This document shows, piece after piece, positions 16,575 through 24,039 of a stretch of DNA of 32,443 bases. The stretch's first letter is position 1, and every line of letters starts with the position of its first letter. The position numbers and the translations under genes were made by a program. Below the pieces are notes generated by a model. It was not told the origin of the DNA. It was given only the letters and a program-made list of their open reading frames with translations, and did no database searches. Source of the stretch: Candidatus Woesearchaeota archaeon (GTDB lineage Archaea > Nanobdellota > Nanobdellia > Woesearchaeales > GW2011-AR4); the NCBI GenBank assembly GCA_018303685.1, contig JAGVXS010000038.1, positions 1-32,443 of the forward strand, in the 5' to 3' direction.

Positions 16575-16611
16575 GCTTAAATAGTCATACTTTCTACTAC
16601 TATTTCATACC
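16575..16611 (+). promoter_or_regulatory. Promoter of the RHH-nucleotidyltransferase gene with two half-sites
   Basis: GCTTAAATAG (16575-16584) is a TATA element. TCATACT (16585-16591) follows directly, and TTCATACC (16604-16611) reaches the ATG at 16612. These repeat the half-site of the gmhA palindrome in direct orientation, 19 nt apart, suggesting autoregulation. Confidence 0.5.
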
Positions 16612-17361
16612 ATGGTAAAGCCAAAGATAGCGATATCGCTTGACAATTCGCTATTGAAGTTGATTGACTCTAAAGTGGACGGCTCTGTCATAAGAAGCAG
16701 ATCGCAGGCTGTAGAGTATTTTCTCAAGAAAGGGCTTCAGGAGCAGTCTGTAAGCGCAGCAGTCCTTCTGCTCAAGGGCGAGCATCAGCCAGTTGCCCTG
16801 AAGCAAGCCAAGGGCATGTCATTGATTAGGAACCAGATTGGCTTTTTTTCAAAATATGGGATAAGGACTGTGTATATTGTGACACAGCATACAAAAAACA
16901 TGAATTTACTGCTGCATGAAATTTCCAATGCCGGAATAAACGTTGAAATCATAGAAAAACAATCCAGAGGGAATGCAGATGCCCTGAAAGCCGTCAAAGA
17001 AAAAATAGCTGGCAACTTCATTGTAATGTCAGGCGACACCTACAACAATTTTGACTTGCTGAAGATGGTTAAAAAGCATGTTGAAGCTGAAAAAATGGCT
17101 ACAATGGGCCTGATGACTAGGGAAAAAACAAGCAGCTACGGGACAGCAATACTTGACGGAGACCTGATTGTCGATTTTGAGGAGAAGCCAAGGCATTACT
17201 CAACCAATATTGTGAATGCAGGAATCTACATTTTCAAGCCCGAGATTTTTGAATTGTTTGGGGATGCCATATCATTGGAAAAAGACTTGTTTCCAAAGCT
17301 TGCCAGAATGAAGCAACTGGTTGGGTTTTTCACGTATGGGGAATATTTGCATCTTGCTTAA
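16612..17361 (+). CDS. Ribbon-helix-helix protein fused to a degenerate sugar-nucleotidyltransferase domain
   Basis: 249 aa. Residues 4-45 (KIAISLDNSLLKLID...RSRSQAVEYFLKKGL) read as a CopG/NikR-type RHH DNA-binding domain. Residues 48-249 read as an NTP_transferase domain: AAVLLLKGE, FFSKYGIRTVYIVTQ, VMSGDTYNNFD (141-148), FEEKP and NIVNAGIYIFKPE. The usual GGxGTRL...PK loop is replaced by KGEHQPVALKQAKG, so the catalytic glycines and arginine are missing while the sugar-side motifs persist. I infer a sugar-nucleotide-sensing transcription regulator rather than an active enzyme. It is transcribed divergently from the heptose operon, and its stop overlaps the convergent heptosyltransferase stop on one TTAA. 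Confidence 0.8.
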   Translation: MVKPKIAISLDNSLLKLIDSKVDGSVIRSRSQAVEYFLKKGLQEQSVSAAVLLLKGEHQPVALKQAKGMSLIRNQIGFFSKYGIRTVYIVTQHTKNMNLLLHEISNAGINVEIIEKQSRGNADALKAVKEKIAGNFIVMSGDTYNNFDLLKMVKKHVEAEKMATMGLMTREKTSSYGTAILDGDLIVDFEEKPRHYSTNIVNAGIYIFKPEIFELFGDAISLEKDLFPKLARMKQLVGFFTYGEYLHLA

Positions 17362-18500
17362 ACCATCTTCTCCACTTCTTTCAGCACATCGTCAACGCTT
17401 ATGTTCTTCATGCACTTCTGGTAGTCATTGGAATTCTTGGGATACAGGCAGTCCGGTACTTCCCCTTTGTGTACGTTAATGCACGGGCTGAACTCACAGT
17501 TGTAGCCCTTGTACAGCCCGATGTTCCCTTTTCCGTAAGGCCCGAATCTTGCAGGAAGGTTAGGTCCAAACAATCCGAGTGTTTTAATGCCCTGTGCTGC
17601 AGCGATGTGCATCGCACCAGAATCATTTCCAACAAACAGCTTGCATTTTATCATCAAGTAAAATAATTGGTTTAAATTAATGTGTCCTGCCGTATTTATT
17701 GTCTTGCCTTTGTTTTCCATTTTTGCCTGTATTGATTTTATTAAATAGCCCTCTTCCGGTATTCCAGTAAAAATAATTTTTGCATTATGCCTTTCTATAA
17801 TTTCGTCGCAAAGCTCTGCATATCTTTCATATGGCCACATTCTTGCTTTTGCCGACTCGGCAGCTCCCGGAGCAACACAGATGACAAAGTCATTGCTTTG
17901 GATTTTATTGTTTTTTAAAAATTTATCAATGAAAGTTTTGTCATTTTTAGAAAAATTTAACTTATGCAGTTTGCTTGCATCATGCGCAATACCCAAAGCC
18001 CTGATTAAATCCAGAAATGTCTGCACAGCATGCTGCTTGTCGTTATACCTGACTTTATCATTGTACAACCTAGCCCTGGAGCCGTGGGAATATCCAACAA
18101 CCCTTTTTCCCGCAAAAAAAGAAATAATTGCCGATATATTGAGGTACTCCTCCATGTCCACAACCAAGTCGTATTTTTTTATGTTTTTGAAAATAAAGTT
18201 AAGAACTGAAAATGGATTTGGCTTTATTAAACAGACTTTATCAATGCTTTTATTTCCAAAAAACACGTCCTTGTTTCTTGCAGTTGCCAGAATGTTTATC
18301 TCGGCATTTGGAAAATTCTTTCGCAGGGCTTCAAGCGCAGGCAGCACTAGAACTGTCTCGCCAATTCCCCAAAGCTGGACTGCAAGAATTTTTTTATATT
18401 CAATTTTTTTGATTTCAGCATTTCTTCTGCTGAACAAGCTCAGGATATTGCACACTAAGTTCCCGACATGCCTGTCAATGAATTTGATTAAAAATACCAT
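17358..18500 (-). CDS. GT9 ADP-heptose:glycan heptosyltransferase-like protein
   Basis: 380 aa. The N-terminal Rossmann half has ILAVQLWGIGETVLVLPAL and a mid-protein VVDMEEYLNISA. The C-terminal half has VICVAPGAAESAKARMWPYERYAEL, FVGNDSGAMHIAAAQGIKTL and LFGPNLPARFGPYG, matching the WaaF/WaaC/RfaF GT9 family. These enzymes use ADP-heptose, which the neighbouring operon would make. Cysteines in the C-terminus (CEFSPCINV, PDCLYPK) resemble those of GT9 relatives. It has its own TATA box exactly at leaderless distance. The acceptor is unknown; archaea lack lipid A. Confidence 0.87.
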   Translation of the reverse strand: MVFLIKFIDRHVGNLVCNILSLFSRRNAEIKKIEYKKILAVQLWGIGETVLVLPALEALRKNFPNAEINILATARNKDVFFGNKSIDKVCLIKPNPFSVLNFIFKNIKKYDLVVDMEEYLNISAIISFFAGKRVVGYSHGSRARLYNDKVRYNDKQHAVQTFLDLIRALGIAHDASKLHKLNFSKNDKTFIDKFLKNNKIQSNDFVICVAPGAAESAKARMWPYERYAELCDEIIERHNAKIIFTGIPEEGYLIKSIQAKMENKGKTINTAGHINLNQLFYLMIKCKLFVGNDSGAMHIAAAQGIKTLGLFGPNLPARFGPYGKGNIGLYKGYNCEFSPCINVHKGEVPDCLYPKNSNDYQKCMKNISVDDVLKEVEKMV

Positions 18501-18520
18501 ACTATTGGTGGGATAAGAGG

Positions 18521-18543
18521 CTATTTAAACTTATACTCACAAA
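18521..18543 (-). promoter_or_regulatory. TATA box and shared 12-mer upstream of the heptosyltransferase gene
   Basis: Minus-strand GTTTAAATAG (18521-18530) is centred about 26 nt from the ATG at 18500, so the transcript is leaderless. Next to it, TATACTCACAAA (18532-18543, plus strand) is identical to 16509-16520 in the gmhA promoter. Confidence 0.6.
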
Positions 18544-18549
18544 ATCGTC

Positions 18550-18888
18550 TTATTTCTTCCTTCCCTTAATCGCAATCTCCCTTACAATGGACTCTAGCTG
18601 CTTTTTGTTCTTCTTTGTAATAGTATATATGTAGAAAATTGCCAGAGTCAGAAACAGGAACCCGGTCATCACGAGGAAATCAAGCGCCCTGAAGAAGCCC
18701 AAGGGCTTTATTATGGGGTCCAGTATGGAAGGAAACATTGCAATGGCAACAAGCACAAACCATAAAAAAATCCAAAACCCAAACTCCTTTGCATTAAACT
18801 CCTTTCTTTTATAATTCAGGAAAGAGTAATACAGCATGAACAGCCCAAACAATACCCCTGCTATCTGGATTCCGAGTATTTTCGCCAT
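18550..18888 (-). CDS. DUF2304 membrane protein
   Basis: 112 aa with three hydrophobic helices: IQIAGVLFGLFMLYYSF, FWIFLWFVLVAIAMFPSIL and FLVMTGFLFLTLAIFYIYTI. A charged C-terminus (KKNKKQLESIVREIAIKGR) follows. This layout is that of DUF2304 proteins, which very often follow GT2 genes in archaea and bacteria and may act with them at the membrane; no biochemical role is established to my knowledge. It starts 4 nt after the GT2 stop and is the last gene of the STT3 operon. Confidence 0.85.
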   Translation of the reverse strand: MAKILGIQIAGVLFGLFMLYYSFLNYKRKEFNAKEFGFWIFLWFVLVAIAMFPSILDPIIKPLGFFRALDFLVMTGFLFLTLAIFYIYTITKKNKKQLESIVREIAIKGRKK

Positions 18889-18892
18889 TGCA

Positions 18893-19564
18893 TTATTTCC
18901 CGTTTTTGAAGAGTTTCCACCAAAACATGTTCAGCACAATTTTCATGCCGTCTATAACAGTGGTGCCTTTGTACTTGTCAGAGTATATTGTCTCAATGGG
19001 TATCTGCACATATTTTAACCTTTGCTTTCCGGCCCTTGTTATCATCTCGGATTCCATCGAGTAATCAGGGGCGTTCCACCTTATTTTTTTGTAAGCCTCT
19101 CCTGAAAAAGCCCTGAATCCGCATTGAGTATCATTGAGGCTTATGCCATATAATGCTTTCACAACATTGGATATGAACCAGTTTCCGAAGCGTAGCACAA
19201 AAGGCATTTTCCTGCTCGCCTTCCTGTAGCTGAATACAATGTCATATTTTTTTAATTTGTCCGCAAACCTCGGAATGTCTTCAGGGTTGTGCTGCGCGTC
19301 TGCATCAAGCGCGACAATGTGCTTCGCGCCTTTCCTGACAGCATAGTCGCAGCCTGTTTTCAATGCAGCGCCTTTGCCTAAGTTTATCACATGTGTAAGC
19401 ACTGCTGCCCCTGCATTTTCAGCGGCATCTTTTGTCTTGTCTTTGCTGCCGTCGTTGACAACTACAACCATGCCTGCATACAGCCTTGTTTTTTTGATTA
19501 TTCCGGCAATGCTCTTTTCCTCGTTATAGGCTGGGATCACAGCCCAGATGTTGCTTTTTTCCAT
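18893..19564 (-). CDS. Family 2 glycosyltransferase (ALG5/AglJ-like)
   Basis: 223 aa. IWAVIPAYNEEKSIA, VVNDGSKDKT, INLGKGAALKTG and ALDADAQHNPEDI are GT2 motifs of polyprenyl-phosphate sugar synthases; NDTQCGFRAFSGEAY follows. It lies directly between aglB and DUF2304 with no gap to aglB. It may load the first sugar onto the lipid carrier used by AglB; this is inferred from position. There are no transmembrane helices, and the DUF2304 partner could supply the membrane contact. Confidence 0.88.
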   Translation of the reverse strand: MEKSNIWAVIPAYNEEKSIAGIIKKTRLYAGMVVVVNDGSKDKTKDAAENAGAAVLTHVINLGKGAALKTGCDYAVRKGAKHIVALDADAQHNPEDIPRFADKLKKYDIVFSYRKASRKMPFVLRFGNWFISNVVKALYGISLNDTQCGFRAFSGEAYKKIRWNAPDYSMESEMITRAGKQRLKYVQIPIETIYSDKYKGTTVIDGMKIVLNMFWWKLFKNGK

Positions 19565-22500
19565 CTAAGAATTGCCTGCAGTGCTGTTTATTGACTCTGT
19601 GGCTTCGCTGCTCTCTTCTTTGCTGATCTTCTCCAAAATATCGGCGTAATCCTGCACTATTGTGGCATTTCCGCCTTCCCAGTCAACCTTATACACATAA
19701 ATATTTGTTTCAAGCTGGGAGCCGGGAAATACAAGCTGATGGTCAATCACTTTGAAATATTTAAGCCCGTGCCCTTTCATGTAAAACATTCTCGTGAACA
19801 TGCCGCCGACCAATTCCTTCATTGACAGGATGCCTGTAATCTCATTCTCGCTTTTCGGCACCAAGGTTATCCCAAAGTCAAGCGTAGCGCCTTCAAAATC
19901 TTTCCTGAAAAGCCCGTCTTTTGACGCGAATGCAGCCGATTTTGGCCTTAAAATTCCCTGCTGCCCGATTCCGAAAACATCATAGTTGCTTAAGTTCACC
20001 TGCAGCCCGTTGCCGCACACATAAATTTTGCTTTTGTCGCTTCTGATGCAGTCGGTTATGCCTGCGTAGCTGGGCCACGGCGCAATCCATGTGTTTGCCT
20101 CGTTGTCGCTTGTTATTGACTGGATTTCAAAGTAAATGTTTTCCGCTTTCTCCCTTGTATAATTGAACTTCTTCATCATATAGCTGACAGCCTCCACCTG
20201 CGGCATTTTTCTTGCATTCTGCCAGATGTCAGCCCTTTCAAAATTCCAGCTGCCGAAATGCCCCCATACCCCGCTTTTGCCTATCATGTCGTTAGATGCA
20301 ATAAAGTACGCCTCTGGCTCCTCGCAATGCGTGAATGAAAGTATTTTTTCAACATCCTTTGAATCAAGCTTGAGAGCTTTCAGCTCTTTCTGTGCCTGAT
20401 TCCTGCCCAAAAGTATAATTTTGTTAAGTATCTTCAGCGTTTTGTGGGAGTCATTGGTGATTTCAAACAGCTTGTTGAATGCATTGTCGCTTCCGCAGTC
20501 GAGCATCCTTAGAATGCCAATAGCCTCTCTTTCATCGCTTACCATCAGCAGCTTGCCCACCCAGTGAGCTGCAGTGGCAGTCTGGGTAGTGCCGTCAAAA
20601 GTGACTCTTCTGCCCGTAAGCGCCTTGAAGTGATGCCCGAAGTCCCACCACGACGTGATTATGGCATCTTCGCCAGAGCCGTTCTTTATGGTGTTCAATG
20701 CATTGTACCATGCGTCATTGACGATTGGTATGTCGGATCCAGCAGCGGCAACAGCCCCTTTTATGGGATTGGCAAAAACCAGCAGCCACACCACAATCAG
20801 CATTCCGCTGCTTATTATTTTATGGATTTTGAATTCCTTTGTCAGCCATCTGGACAGGTGGGTATAGCTTTTTCCGATGGCAACGCCCAAAGCAACGCTG
20901 AATGCAGGGGCCAAAAGCAGCGTAAACCTCACGCCTTTGATGCTTGCGAACATAGTAGATACAATCCAAAGCGACAATAGTATGGGAAGCTGGAAATCAT
21001 AAGAAGAGTCTTTTTTGTAAATTGAAATCGCTATTCTGGCTAAAACAGGCAGCATTATCCATGCCAGCAGCGTGTATATCTTCAACGACTGGTATATTGG
21101 CGGGCTGCTGCCGAAGCTGATAAATAAAATCCCGTAGAAAACGGCAGCTCCGATAAAGTACACAAAGTCAGATTTTTTTATCCCCTCGCTTCTTGATATT
21201 GAAAGCACAAGCCCCAGGAGGCTTATGAAAAACAGGAAAATGCCCCCCATGGAATTTATTATGTTGTTTATTGAGCCTTCGTTCAGCTCTGCAACGGTTG
21301 TCAGCACATTCGGCCAGAATGCAGTCGGCGAAATCACAGGCGCCTTGATTGAGGTAAAGCTGAAGGGGCCTGCAAAGCTGCTGCTGAATGTATGCCATCC
21401 TGAAAATAAAGTTACAAATGCAGCAGTTGAAATGAAGTAAATAGTTCCTGCAAGCGCCATTCGCCTTATGGCCGGGTTGGCTAAAACAGGCTTTATGCTT
21501 TTGGCTGCAAAAAAATCAGTCAACGCCAGATAAGCCAAAACCGCTGCAGCAGTCGCAATCAGGAAGTCAAAAACATACCACCACCCGCTCCATGCAGAGG
21601 TGAACATGCCTGTAAAAAATCCTGCAAGCGCTGCAAGCACAATCCCTCTTATTTTTTTGCCGTCAATCGCCTCGATGAAAAGCCATGTCACCAAAAGAGG
21701 GAAAAATACAACCCATGCGTCGCTGTCAGCATGCCCGAACAAAGTCCTGCCGAGAAAAGCTGAATTGACCGCCATCATGACGCCTGCAAAAAGCCCCCCC
21801 ATGTTGCCTGCAATTTTTCTGGTAATCAGGAATACAAGCAGCACGCATAATGCCGAAACAAAAATCGGGTAGTAAAACAATGAGCGCATAAGCGTCAGGC
21901 CCGGCACAAGCAAATGCAGAGCCTTGTAGAAATAAGCCAGAAAATAAGGGTGGAACATGTCAGGGAAGACAAACCTTCCGTTTGGGGCGTACTGCCTGGT
22001 GTCAAATGGCCTGTTGTCCTTCAGTATGTCGCCCGGATGCCCGTTCTCAATGATGTTTTTTGCGTACCTGAACCAGTAATACGGGTCGATATCCGGCATA
22101 TAGTTTCTGTTGTTCCCGTCCTGAAAAAATGACTTGAAGTAAGCTGAGGTTTCCCTGATGCGCTGCTCAATCTGCTGGCTGTTCTGGCTTATCGCTCTTT
22201 GGAGCTCTGTATCAACAAGCGCATTTTTGTTTGAGTCAGGCAGATTTGGGTACTGCTGGTCAATCGAAGCCCTTATCTGCGCTCTTATGGAGTTTACCAC
22301 GCTGTCTGCAGCCCACCTGTCTGTCATTGGCAGCAAGCCCGCCTGCATCCTGATATAGATTGAAAGAATTATCGGGATAAGCGCTATGAATATAACGCCG
22401 TATTTTTTGAAGAAATCTGCAACTTTGCCCCAATTCACCTGTATGTCATCGCCGCCTGCAGCCTCTTTTTCTTCATGTCTGAAAAATTTCTTTATCCTGC

Positions 22501-22732
22501 CAAAGTCAAATGACAGCTCGTCATCATCTTTTTCCTTTGCCGGGGCTCGGGCATCTTCTGTTTTTTCGCTTTTGAAGAAATTCTTTACTTTGCTGAAGTC
22601 TATAGTTATCTCTTCATCATCTTTTTTCCCTTCTTTTTGAGCTTCATCAGGCTTTTTTTCCTCTTTGCTTTTGAAGAAATTCTTTATTTTCCCGAAGTCA
22701 ATAGATATCTCTTCATCTTCTTTGCTTTCCAT
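19565..22732 (-). CDS. aglB: STT3-family oligosaccharyltransferase with a repeated N-terminal extension
   Basis: 1055 aa. An acidic and basic cytoplasmic extension of about 110 residues carries four copies of an IDFGKIKNFFK-like motif (about residues 8-21, 41-54, 72-85, 96-109). TM1 (residues 113-130) is followed by a ~75-residue insertion before the DID motif (214-216). FGHADSDAW and the signature WWDFGH (W695) are present. A C-terminal globular domain follows. The enzyme transfers a lipid-linked glycan to Asn in N-X-S/T of exported proteins on the outer face. GGTGGT precedes the ATG. GT2 and DUF2304 genes follow in the same operon. Confidence 0.93.
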   Translation of the reverse strand: MESKEDEEISIDFGKIKNFFKSKEEKKPDEAQKEGKKDDEEITIDFSKVKNFFKSEKTEDARAPAKEKDDDELSFDFGRIKKFFRHEEKEAAGGDDIQVNWGKVADFFKKYGVIFIALIPIILSIYIRMQAGLLPMTDRWAADSVVNSIRAQIRASIDQQYPNLPDSNKNALVDTELQRAISQNSQQIEQRIRETSAYFKSFFQDGNNRNYMPDIDPYYWFRYAKNIIENGHPGDILKDNRPFDTRQYAPNGRFVFPDMFHPYFLAYFYKALHLLVPGLTLMRSLFYYPIFVSALCVLLVFLITRKIAGNMGGLFAGVMMAVNSAFLGRTLFGHADSDAWVVFFPLLVTWLFIEAIDGKKIRGIVLAALAGFFTGMFTSAWSGWWYVFDFLIATAAAVLAYLALTDFFAAKSIKPVLANPAIRRMALAGTIYFISTAAFVTLFSGWHTFSSSFAGPFSFTSIKAPVISPTAFWPNVLTTVAELNEGSINNIINSMGGIFLFFISLLGLVLSISRSEGIKKSDFVYFIGAAVFYGILFISFGSSPPIYQSLKIYTLLAWIMLPVLARIAISIYKKDSSYDFQLPILLSLWIVSTMFASIKGVRFTLLLAPAFSVALGVAIGKSYTHLSRWLTKEFKIHKIISSGMLIVVWLLVFANPIKGAVAAAGSDIPIVNDAWYNALNTIKNGSGEDAIITSWWDFGHHFKALTGRRVTFDGTTQTATAAHWVGKLLMVSDEREAIGILRMLDCGSDNAFNKLFEITNDSHKTLKILNKIILLGRNQAQKELKALKLDSKDVEKILSFTHCEEPEAYFIASNDMIGKSGVWGHFGSWNFERADIWQNARKMPQVEAVSYMMKKFNYTREKAENIYFEIQSITSDNEANTWIAPWPSYAGITDCIRSDKSKIYVCGNGLQVNLSNYDVFGIGQQGILRPKSAAFASKDGLFRKDFEGATLDFGITLVPKSENEITGILSMKELVGGMFTRMFYMKGHGLKYFKVIDHQLVFPGSQLETNIYVYKVDWEGGNATIVQDYADILEKISKEESSEATESINSTAGNS

Positions 22733-22740
22733 AAGTTGAG

Positions 22741-22777
22741 ACCACCTTTTCGGAGGGATAGAGTGTGTTTTAAAAGC
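22741..22777 (-). promoter_or_regulatory. Promoter and ribosome site of the aglB operon
   Basis: Minus-strand GCTTTTAAAAC (22767-22777) is a TATA-like element about 40 nt from the ATG. AAGGTGGT (22741-22748) matches the archaeal anti-SD well. The predicted leader is short, near 14 nt. Confidence 0.5.
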
Positions 22778-22783
22778 TTTTTG

Positions 22784-23872
22784 TTAGTTAAAAAATATTT
22801 TTGAAAAGCGCAGAAACCTCGGCTCTTTGAGCAGGAGATTTACAACCAGCGGAATTGGAGAGTCCCTGTCGTACTTTTTAAGCACTTTCCTTACTTTCTC
22901 CTGAGCCATCAGTCCAAGAAGCTTGTCGTAATCCCTGTCGGAAAATTTGTTCAGCATATTCCTTATCATTAAATGCAGGCGGAGCTCCCTGCCGGACTGC
23001 CTTCTGAATTCCCTGTTATAATCTTTGTTATTGGCGATGCAGTCGCACAAAGTCTGCGCTGCCTTGAGCGAGGGAATTATGCCGCCTCCTGTTGTGGCTT
23101 TTACCTGTGATGCAGCATCGCCAATCAAATACACATTGCCTTTTTGTATTGGCTTTTTTGGATTGTACAATGGTATTAGTCCTGATTCCCAGCAAAGCAC
23201 ATCTTTTTTGCCTGTTCTTTTTTTGAGGAATGCGTAAAAATGCTCCTGCGCATTCTCAAAGCATCCTATGCCAAGCCTTGCAGTGTCTTCGCTTTCAGGC
23301 ACAACCCATCCGAAAAAATTCGGAAAATCTGAGCCAAAATAAGTCTCAAATGCAGTTGTATCCATTGCAAGCTTTACTTTTGCCTGCATGCCGATATAGC
23401 TCTTTGCCGGGTTGATTTCTGCTGCCTTTGCAACAGCCGAGTAAGGGCCGTCTGCGCCGACAATTGCATCAGTTTTTACCTCTTTTATTTTGTTGTTTTT
23501 TGTGTCCCTGGCTTTTATTATGTTCCTGCCGCCAATCCCGATGAATTTGTGGTTTAACAAAATTTCAGCGCCCTCGTTTTGTGCCATCTCGGCAACAAAC
23601 TGGTCAAATTTGTCGCGCCACATTACAATTTCGTCAACACTAACTTCTATCCTGTTGTTTTTGCTAACTACAACAACTTTGTCCAGCTTTTCTGCAATAA
23701 TCTCATTTTTCAGCTTGAAGAATTTTTCAATGGAATGGGTTACAATGCCGGTGCATTGCACAGGGCTGCCTATTGTATTATGCTCTTCAAGAACTGCCAC
23801 TTTTTTGCCCTGTTTTGCCAGCAAATAAGCTAAATAAGAGCCTGCAGGACCCGCCCCCACTATTGTTATCAT
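22784..23872 (-). CDS. Geranylgeranyl reductase family flavoprotein
   Basis: 362 aa. The FAD-binding GAGPAGSYLAYLLAKQG is at the N-terminus, followed by SPVQCTGIV (the conserved PxxCxG of the family) and LIGDAASQVKATTGGGI near the C-terminal third. Archaeal members saturate the isoprenoid chains of membrane lipids, or of polyprenols such as the dolichol used in N-glycosylation. Beside aglB, a polyprenol substrate is possible but unproved. A strong TATA box 27 nt upstream makes the transcript leaderless. Length is close to the usual ~390-450 aa, slightly short at the C-terminus. Confidence 0.9.
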   Translation of the reverse strand: MITIVGAGPAGSYLAYLLAKQGKKVAVLEEHNTIGSPVQCTGIVTHSIEKFFKLKNEIIAEKLDKVVVVSKNNRIEVSVDEIVMWRDKFDQFVAEMAQNEGAEILLNHKFIGIGGRNIIKARDTKNNKIKEVKTDAIVGADGPYSAVAKAAEINPAKSYIGMQAKVKLAMDTTAFETYFGSDFPNFFGWVVPESEDTARLGIGCFENAQEHFYAFLKKRTGKKDVLCWESGLIPLYNPKKPIQKGNVYLIGDAASQVKATTGGGIIPSLKAAQTLCDCIANNKDYNREFRRQSGRELRLHLMIRNMLNKFSDRDYDKLLGLMAQEKVRKVLKKYDRDSPIPLVVNLLLKEPRFLRFSKIFFN

Positions 23873-23893
23873 GCGTTTTGGTAGTTGTTTTTG

Positions 23894-23907
23894 GTTTATA
23901 TATATAG
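23894..23907 (-). promoter_or_regulatory. TATA box of the geranylgeranyl reductase gene
   Basis: Minus-strand TATATATAAAC core, centred about 27 nt before the ATG at 23872. It is among the best consensus TATA boxes in the window and predicts a leaderless mRNA. Confidence 0.65.
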
Positions 23908-23984
23908 TGTTGGCTGGTTTTGTGGGTAGTGGTGTAGAAAACCCACTTTACTCAATAAATGTAACTACTATAAAATAACGAAAA

Positions 23985-24037
23985 CTTTAAAAAGGGGTAT
24001 GAATTACTCCCATAACATCATATACAAGAGTGGGGGC
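23985..24037 (+). promoter_or_regulatory. Promoter and G-rich ribosome site of the surface-protein operon
   Basis: CTTTAAAAAG (23985-23994) is a TATA element about 50 nt before the ATG at 24040. GAGTGGGGGC ends 3 nt before the ATG. The rest of the 167-nt gap shows a GTGGGT/ACCCAC inverted repeat (23922-23927 and 23941-23946) and no gene. Confidence 0.5.
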
Positions 24038-24039
24038 AA

